A DNA stretch of 64,000 nt from Sequoia sempervirens (taxonomy: Eukaryota > Streptophyta > Pinopsida > Cupressales > Cupressaceae): assembly GCA_007258455.2 (NCBI GenBank), contig VDFB02252616.1, positions 118,580,552-118,644,551 on the forward strand, given 5' to 3'. Under the pieces are notes generated by a model that saw only the letters and a program-made list of their open reading frames with translations, did not search any database and was not told the DNA's origin. The translations under genes and the position numbers were made by a program. Position 1 is the stretch's first letter; every line of letters begins with the position of its first letter. Positions 56,401 to 64,000 of the stretch are shown in pieces.

Positions 56401-59400
56401 TTGAAGAATTTTTGTTATAACCCTAGTTTGAGAGTTTTTGCAAAGTTGAAGCCATGAAAATTCATGTAGGGTTTGAGGAATTAAAAGATATGGAACACAT
56501 GTTGTAGCTGTTTGTATGTAGATTTGGGCTTTTGGTTTGTCAAGATTTGTTAGGTTTATTGGAGATCTTAAGTTTTCCAAATTTGGGTGAAAGAGGGTTT
56601 CTTGGTTTGAGTTTACATATGGGGTTTTGTAGGAAAAATTTCATAGATGAAATATTGAGACAAAATAGACCTCATGGTTGGATTCAAGTTAGCCAAGAGA
56701 AGAATTTTGACATAAAATTTGACCTATTTTGGAGAAGTTGAAAAAAAGGCAAAAAAAATTTAGTAAAAAAGCCAATTTGCCCATTTTTAGCATGTGCAGA
56801 AAATAAAAAATAAAAAAAATCCCATCATTTATTTGTCTGTGGAAAAAATTATTATGTCAGGTTATTAAAAAAAAAAATCAAAATACTTGCAAACTAAAAA
56901 TAAACATTATTAGAAATTCTATTGAATTTTTTTGAAAAGAAAAGAAAATATATATATATAATTTCTGGGGAGTGGCCGACCACCACCCCTGTACCCACTA
57001 TCTGTTGCAGTAGACTGTACTGTTGGTCGGAATTACCTACCACTGGAAATACAACCAGTCAAGGGGCCCAACCACCGCTCGTACACGGGTCTTTTAAAAC
57101 CATTCAAACAATTTTTATAAATATTTTAAATCCGTCGAAACTTTGAAAATGTCAAATTTCAAATATATCTAAGCTGAAATATATAAGTCAGTTGGGTCTG
57201 AATGGAGGGGTTTGGAAATTCTTAAAATGAAAAATTAAACTAAATTTAATAACCCTTTCGGGTCCACCACCATGGCACCACTGCCCAGCCACCACCGCTG
57301 GTGGGCCACCACAAAGCCACCAGAGGGGCAAATTGGACATTTTCTAGTATTTTTTTTCAAACGCATGTAGCTTTCATCCACGATGTCAAATTTCAATTTC
57401 TTGTAGTCATTGGAAATTTGGTTCTAAGCACTATGCAGTGGTATAGGTTTTGTTCCCTGATTTTGTCATTTTTATATGTTTTTGGAGCCTAGAAGTCAAA
57501 TGTTCTCGTTTACACAGTTTTGGTCATAACTTTTGCATACAAAATCAGAATTTCAATTTCAAATAAGCGTTTGAGAGAATTTGTAGTGTACTACACAGTG
57601 GTTTAGATTATTTATTAGTTTGAGGAGCAGGTTGAGCTTGGTACTTGTTTGATCGCTTGTAGGTGCTTGAGATTCAGGGTGTGATTGTGTTTCCATTCAG
57701 ACGAGTCAAGAGGTGAATCCTTTAGGGAGTACATGTTTTTATATGTTATTTATGATAATACAACTGATTATCATATTGGTGCTTCCTGGTACAGGTTTAT
57801 AAGTGTTTTTTAGAGTTGGGACTTTGATGGTGACAAGTACACTAGTTGTCTTTGGTTTTGAGGACATGGTTGGACATGGTTTGAGACTTGGAGTCTTATA
57901 TGGGTGATAGTTGATTGCAGGTACAATAATGGCTATGATTATGGTATCATGGATATGTAGGTACATTTGATGCATTAACATGATATGATCATGTATGTGG
58001 TTGTTTGGTGGTGATATGGCTTGATGTTAAGAGATTTTTCCTATCTTCTTGATGCTTATTTGGTTCCTTGACTATGATTACTCATTTATGGACATGTTTG
58101 GAAAGTTATATCTAAGGTTGATTTGGTGTTTGAGTCATTTGTTCTACATGGCTATCTTCTTTGATATCCTAATTTGCAGTTTATTGATGTGATGATGAGT
58201 TTTCATGTCTTAGTGATTGGATCTACGAGTTATGCAAGTTGTGGATTAGTTAACCATTCACTTGTAGTGGGATGACTTGGATGTGGACTATCTATATCCA
58301 CTAGGTTTGATTCATTATTGTTACAAATTTCATTAGTTGGGCTTGTCTATGGTCATTTATGCATTGGTATGTTGATTTGAGATTGATAGGATGGATGGTT
58401 AGAGTACTATATTATTCCGGTGATGGGACTTGTAACATTTTTTTTTATCACGATTTCATGATATATTGTTACATTCATTGGTTATATACTTTCAGTGGGA
58501 GCTTTGACAGTGATGACTTGGCAGTGTAGGATTGGTTTGTGATGTCTTGATGGTGGTTGTATGTATCTTCTTGGCTCAAAGATATTGGTTTACTTGTATG
58601 TTACTAACATTATAGTTGAGTATGTGTATACCTGGATGATCTTCATGGAGAGGATGGTAGTCATGATGCCATGTGTATCTCGTATCATGATTCAATGGGA
58701 GTTGTTGGTAGTGAGGCGAATGCATCATTGGTATGGTTATCTTCATGTGATTGGAGATATGTATTCTTAGTTTAGAGTGTTTTCTATTATGTCATGGTTT
58801 ACTCTTGATACTAGTTTATATTTTTGCATATTACATGTTCTCTTGAGACTAGGATGTATGTTATGGTGCATGTGATCTCCTAGGAGGAGATGGTTAGATC
58901 ATGTTTTCATGATAGGTTCCTAATTCTACAATTGGAGCTTTGACATTGATCTTGGTAGTTCTCTTTGTATTGCGTACATTGATCATTTGCTTGATTACTT
59001 CATGATGGTGCTATGTTGCATTTGTATTTTGGCATGGATTGATGAACTACAAGTGCTTGTGGATGCTTAGAGATGTAGGTGATGGTTGGACTTCTATTGT
59101 GATTAGATACATTTGCTTGAGATGGTTACTCTTTGGAGGTTTCAGCAAGAAGACCAAGGAGCTTTCACTTGGTTATGGGCCAATAGAGGATATTTTTCTT
59201 GGAGTGACTCATGTTGGATTGGTTATCTTGGAAGAGCATTCTCATTCCCCACTCTTGGTCTACTTGGCAGTTTATCATTTGAGAGGTATTTTCCCATTAT
59301 ATCTTTTATATGTGTTATGTTTCGTGATTTCATTTCTCGTGGGATTGGGTTGATTCATGGTGATTGATTTGGATACTCATTTGAGGATGGTTTAGCATGA

Positions 59401-60436
59401 GTTTATATGCTTTATCTTTCATAGATATGGATCTTGAGCTATGAATAGTTAGTTCTAGAGGATTCATTTTGAGGGATGTTATGGCATGATTATTTCCTTG
59501 TGATTTTGATTTTATGATATCATTCTTTGATGAGGATTGTTAGGATATGGTTTATGGGTTGATTTCTTGTATTGGGGATGGTTACTTTGAGTTTGATCTT
59601 CTTGATTAGAGAGGCTTACATCCATGTTGGGATTATTACATTGATTCATATATGTTGTACTTGATCTATGAGACTGAGTGTTATGGATGTTGTTGAGGGT
59701 TTTCATTTGGGTTTATTAGGAGATTATACTTGATATAGTAGTACACTTTTGAGGTGTTGGTAGGAGGACATTATGGTTTATAGGTTTTATCTCTTCATGA
59801 TTCCTTCTTGGATGTTCATGTTTTGGGAGGATGATGGCAACATGTTGTGAGAGATTATGTAGCTATTTGGGTTGTATGTTTGGATCATTTTTATTGTCCT
59901 TTGTGCTTCACACTTTTATTTACTTATCACACCTTGATGTATAGTGTTGATTGGTAGACTTAATATTCTTTGACATTACCTATGCAATGGGAGTTCCTAG
60001 ATATGTATGTTCTTCATTGACAGGTTTTACACATCGAGCTTGGTTGTAGTTTACAGGTTGCATGTGTTCTTGGCATGAGTTTAAAAATGTATTGATAACT
60101 TGGAGGTATGAATGGTTGGGTGTATTAGCATGTGTTGTGGAGGCTATTTCTGATCGTGTGGGTTTTTTTGTTGACAACAACTTGTTTGGATCCTTTCTGA
60201 TCACTTGGATTTGATGCTTGTGCTCTTGGATTGGTGCATCTTCACCTTGGCATGCTTCATTTCTTTCATAGGTGGAACATTGGAAGATTAGAGGAGTTAT
60301 TTCTTGAGAAGGTGGTCATTTTATTCTTATTGTAGGTATCTTGATGGAGCATGAGAGCATGTTGGAGATTCATGTGATTTCATGTATGTCTATGATGATG
60401 TATTCCATGTATTGATCCCTTATGCAATGTATACAA
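56401..60436 (+). other. Element D interior, no coding domain recognised
   Basis: The first 1.2 kb holds a part rich in CCACCACC/TGGTGGGCC (56970-57320), where the base composition is clearly higher in GC. From about 57700 it becomes T/G-rich with recurring words such as TGGGAGCTTTGACA-TGATCTTGG (58495, 58935) and CATGATGG. Several ORFs of 60-104 codons on both strands (for example 59039-59353 plus) are Leu/Val/Tyr-rich and carry no gag, RT or integrase motif. Confidence 0.6.
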
Positions 60437-60448
60437 CAAGTAGGAGAA

Positions 60449-61159
60449 TGTTTGGATATGGTGTTGTAAACCATTGCATAAATTTATTTATCATAATATT
60501 GTAATTAAATAATTATTTAGTTGTGATGCACCTTGGTGGTGTGGATAATCAAACTAGGTAATTATTTGGGGACCCACTTATGTTGTATTGTAACATTTTA
60601 TTATTATTATTTGTGTGGGATACATGTGCTAATAACTTAATATTGCGGAAATATTAAATAAAGTGATGTCTTAGTACCCAATATTAAATAAGGGGTTAGT
60701 GGTTTTTTATTCACATGGTTTTTTGCTACATGGTTTCATCTTACCACTAGTTGTATTTTGTGTGAACTTGTGTCTATAAAAGAAAACACATGTGTAGTGG
60801 TTTAGGCTGGCTAAGTGGGTTGACTATCATTATTGAGTCTTCTTGTGGAGTGCATTTGTGAAAATGGCATGGGATGTGTGGATTCATGCTTGGACACATA
60901 GGAATTCATTGGAGGGCTTGATACTTCAGAGGTATTCGTTGTAACTCTTGTATTGGTTTATTGTTGAATAATATGGAGTATGGATGCTTTTGGAGGTTGG
61001 GTTTTTCTCTCTTGAGGGTTTTCCCAGGGTATATCTTGTGTTATCTTGTGGCTTTTCTATTTGATCTATGCATTTTGGAAACTTGTATGCATGTTTATCT
61101 CTCATTGGTTATGTAGGAAATGAATTAAGATCATGGGTTTAATGCAATATTTCCTAACA
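60449..61159 (+). repeat. Element D 3' LTR
   Basis: It is 711 bp and colinear with 55665-56378, with scattered substitutions and small indels (roughly 90% identical by eye). It ends TTTCCTAACA and is followed directly by minisatellite sequence. Confidence 0.88.
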
Positions 61160-62940
61160 ACCTTGAGGGATTAGGGGTCAAGGTTTAGGGTTTAAGGGTT
61201 TAATGGTTTAGGTTTTAAGGGATGAGGCTTGAGGGATTAGGATTTCAGGGTTGAGGCAGTAGGGATTAAGGTATAGGGTTGAGGTTTGAGGGATTATGGT
61301 TAAGGGTTTAATGTATAGGGTAGAGGGTTGAGGGTTGAGCGTTTTAGGGTTGAGGTTTGAGGGATTAGGGTTGAGCATTGAGGGATGAGGGTTTGAGGGT
61401 TGAGGTTTGAGGGTTGAGGGTTGAGGGTTGAGTTTTTAAGGGTTGAGAGTTTATGGATTAAGGGTTGAGGGTTATAGGGTTCAGGATTGAGGTATGAGGG
61501 TTGAAGAGTTAAGGGTTGAGGGATTAGGGTTTAAGGTTTGAGGATTTAATGGTTGAGGATTGAGGGATTATGGTTTAAGGGTTGACAGATTAGGGTTGAG
61601 GGTTAAGGGTCAAGGTTTTAAGGGTTGAGGGTTGAGGAATTAAGGGTATAGGGTTTAAGGGTTGAGGGTTGAGGGTCAAGGTTTTAAGGGTTGAGGGTTG
61701 AGGAATTAAGGGTACAAGGTTTAAGGGTTGAGGGTTGATGGATAAGGGATTAAGGGTCGAGGGTTCAGGCAATAGGGTTTAAGGGCTGAGGGTTTAATGG
61801 TTGAGGGTTGAGGGATTATAGTCTAATGTATAAGGTTGAATTATTAGGGTTTAAGGTTTGACAATTGATGAGTTTAAGGGTTGAGACTTGAGGGTTGAGG
61901 GTTTAAATATTGAGGGTTTAAGGGTTGAGGGTTTAAGGGTTGAGGGTTGAGGTATGAGGGTTGAGGGTATAGGGATTAAAGGTTGAGGGTTTAAGGGTTG
62001 AGAGTTGAGGGATGAGGGTTTAAGGGTTGAGGATTGAGGGATTAAGGTTTAAGGGTTGAGGGTTGAAGGATGATGGTTTAAGGGTTGAGGTTGATTGAGG
62101 GATTAGGGTTTAAGGGTTGAGGGTCGAGGTTAAAGGGTCAAGGGTTAAAGTTTGAGGTTTGAAGGTTGAGGCTTATAGGATTAAGGGATTAGGGTTTAAG
62201 GATTTAGGGATTAATGGTTTAAGGGTTGAGGGTTGAGGGATTAGGGTTTAAGGGTTGAGGTTTGAAGGATGAGGGTTTAAGGGTTCAGGATTGAGGGATT
62301 AGGGTTGAGGGTTGAGGGTTGAAGTTTGAGGATTATAGGATTGAGGGATTAGGTTTTAAGTGTTGAGGGTTGAGGTTAAATGGTTGAGGGTTAAAGGGTT
62401 GAGGGTTGAAGGTTGAGGGTTATAGGATTTAGGGATTAGGGTTTAAGGATTTATGGATTACGGGTTGAGAGTTGAGGGATTAGGGTTTAAGGCTTGAGGA
62501 TTGAGGTTTGAGGGATTTGGGTCTAAGTTATAGAGTTGAGGGATTAGGGTTAAGGCTTGAGGCTTGAGGGTTTAAGGGTTTAAGAGTTTAGGGGTAGAGG
62601 CTTGAGGGTTGATGGATTAGGGTTGAAGTTTGAGGGTTGAAGGTTGAGGGTTATATGATTAAGGGATTAGGGTTTAAGGGTTTAGGGATTAAGAGTTTAA
62701 GGGTTGAGGGTTTTGGGAATAGGGTTTAAGGGTTGAGGGTTGAAGGATGAGGGATTAAGGGTTGAGGATTGATGGATTAGGGTTTAGGGTTAAGGGTTGA
62801 AGTTTGAGGGTTATAGGATTGAGGTATTAGAGTTTAAGGGTTGAGGGATTGGTGTCTAAGGTATAGGCTTTAAGGGTTTAGAATTGAGGGTTGAGGGATT
62901 AATGTGTAAGGTATAGGATTTAAGGCTTTAGGGTTTAATC
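61160..62940. repeat. Telomere-like minisatellite, right part
   Basis: About 1.8 kb of the same degenerate GGGTTTAAGGGTTGAGGGTTGA-type repeats, with higher-order similarity in places (about 61596-61660 and 61668-61735 are near copies). The G-rich strand has many runs of three G spaced by four bases (GGGTTGAGGGTTGAGGG), the pattern expected to allow G-quadruplexes. The Pro/Leu-rich ORF at 61590-61772 (minus) is a repeat product. Confidence 0.87.
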
Positions 62941-63130
62941 ATTCTCTACCTCTCCATCCCTAATCCATCTCTACATCTCTCACTCCTTGTCTCATTACTA
63001 TTCCTCTATCTCTCTCCCACTCTTCTCCCTTATCCTTTTCATTATCATTAAAGCTCATTAAACCTCTCCCTCCATCCCTTGGTACTCTACTAGGTCTCTC
63101 TCACTCTTCTCTCTCCCTTGGTAAAGCCTA
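62941..63130. repeat. Polypyrimidine region, right side
   Basis: CT-rich sequence (CTCTACCTCTCCATCCC, CTCTCTCCCAC) mirrors the larger pyrimidine-rich stretch to the left of the minisatellite (54230-55120). Confidence 0.75.
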
Positions 63131-63180
63131 GAAACATCACATTTAGTGCTCAAAAAATAGGAAACCTATTATGCAACACA

Positions 63181-63212
63181 TTTGGTGCTCACCAAATTTG
63201 GTGAGCACCAAA
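63181..63212. repeat. Perfect 32-bp palindrome at the right edge of the low-complexity block
   Basis: TTTGGTGCTCACCAAA followed by TTTGGTGAGCACCAAA reads the same on both strands over 32 bp. It shares GGTGAGCACCAAAT with the hairpin at 54091-54162. Confidence 0.93.
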
Positions 63213-64000
63213 TTATTTTTGCCAAAAATAAATTAAAAAAGTAGTTGACCCATGATACACACCCACAATTCACTTCCTCTATCTGGTTCTGTGCATTCTT
63301 TGACAAGAAAACACCATTTTATGCAATTGAATTCTTGTGGTACCATATTATGCTTGCTTCATCACCTTTTTAGCACCAATTTGATTGTTGGACAATGTAA
63401 AAGAATATAATTTGAAGTTTCTACAACATATTTGATTTTCTTACGTAATATATTCATTTTTGTAAAATTGAAATGCTTATATTGAGTTTTTTTTAGTTTT
63501 TATAATATAGAACATTCCTTTCATAATTTTATTAATCATAATAGTTTTACATAGAAATCAACATTGAATAAGATAAAAGTTTCATAAAAAAGTTAAATTT
63601 TAAGGAGTTTGAAGAAAAAAAAGAAAAATCAAGATGTATAATTTAGATGAATTCATGCAAACTTATATAGAGGATTTCAAATTAACAAAAAAATTCTTAT
63701 GTATTCCATTTACATTGCTTATAGTGGTCCATTTCCCTCATGGTTAGTGGAATTCACATTTTTTCATTCAATTTTTTAGCAAACATGACCTAAAAACAAG
63801 CAAATTGATTCACTCTATATTGGCTAGAATGTAGGTGGGTTTGGAAATCTCAACATGATTTTCCTTTGCTTGTCACATAGATCAATTTATTTTCATTTTC
63901 CTTTTCTTTAAAGTTACAATTTCCTACTACCTATATTATGTAGCAAATTTTCATTCAGATTGAAGGGAGATCACATAGCTGGTTTATTGGGGTTCAGATT
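63213..64000. other. Nothing recognised
   Basis: AT-rich flank with no ORF above 60 codons, no repeat and no splice-bounded coding signal that I can support. Confidence 0.45.

Larger units (their letters stand above)
55665..61159 (+). mobile_element. Element D: non-coding LTR element (LARD-like) in the minisatellite
   Basis: Two LTRs of 714 and 711 bp (TGTTGGGATATGG and TGTTTGGATATGG ... TTTCCTAACA) enclose about 4.07 kb. A primer site of the initiator-Met type follows the left LTR and a weak polypurine tract (60437-60448) precedes the right one. The flanks GGCTT (55660-55664) and ACCTT (61160-61164) agree at only 3 of 5 bases, but both lie in the same minisatellite, so the insertion is clear. 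No gag or pol motif is found inside. The primer type would suit a Copia-like partner, which is an inference. Confidence 0.8.

Noticed and set aside
59039..59367. Overlapping plus-strand ORFs of 104 and 84 codons in element D as a possible captured gene
   Set aside because: Hydrophobic composition follows the T/G-rich DNA; two frames are open together and no gag or pol motif is seen.
61590..61772. Pro/Leu-rich repeat ORF on the minus strand
   Set aside because: It is the complement of the telomere-like minisatellite, with no start context.

Overview
The window looks like repeat-dominated nuclear DNA from a seed plant with a large genome. A gymnosperm is my best guess, from the giant decayed Tat-type Ty3/gypsy elements and the long telomere-like minisatellite. 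I see no intact host gene. Almost everything is LTR retrotransposon, nested insertion, tandem repeat or pseudogene.

Layout. (1) 14-9746: an uncharacterised transposase-like gene, broken by a TIR element (628-1413) and by a complete LTR retrotransposon on the minus strand (element A, 1647-9415, TSD TTACT). Element A has two 921-bp LTRs, a tRNA-Trp primer site and one intact 811-codon Pro/Ser/His-rich ORF, but no enzymes. (2) 10050-31524: element B, a 21.5-kb Tat-type Ty3/gypsy element (TSD CCATC). It holds decayed gag, protease, RT, two RNase H domains and integrase, plus an antisense plant-mobile-domain (PMD) gene downstream of pol. A solo LTR (18340-19563) and an unclassified 1.42-kb insert (22265-23683) sit inside its pol. 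(3) 32712-44026: element C, another Tat-type element (TSD AAAGA), with no recognisable gag domain but with PR-RT-RH-aRH-INT and its own antisense PMD gene. It lies in a coiled-coil pseudogene.

(4) 44165-47830: a tandem array of about 358 bp per unit, interrupted by a second solo LTR (45538-46615) of the same family as the one in element B. (5) 48.1-52.6 kb: a minisatellite, broken pieces of a PPR-type gene in both orientations with a perfect hairpin at one junction, and a multi-exon pseudogene on the minus strand. (6) 54.1-63.2 kb: a compound low-complexity block. It runs hairpin, pyrimidine-rich DNA, TTTAGGG/TTGAGGG-like minisatellite, more pyrimidine-rich DNA, then a palindrome related to the first hairpin. 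A non-coding LTR element with an initiator-Met primer site (element D, 55665-61159) is inserted in the minisatellite.

How the parts relate. Elements A and B have nearly the same polypurine tract and LTR edge, so A may be a non-autonomous parasite of a B-like family. B and C carry an antisense PMD gene in the same position, which suggests a stable accessory gene of this lineage rather than a chance capture. LTR divergence, judged by eye, puts A as the youngest, then B, then C. Coding regions of B and C show many in-frame TAG/TAA stops where related elements have Gln or Trp codons, the pattern expected of cytosine-methylation decay.
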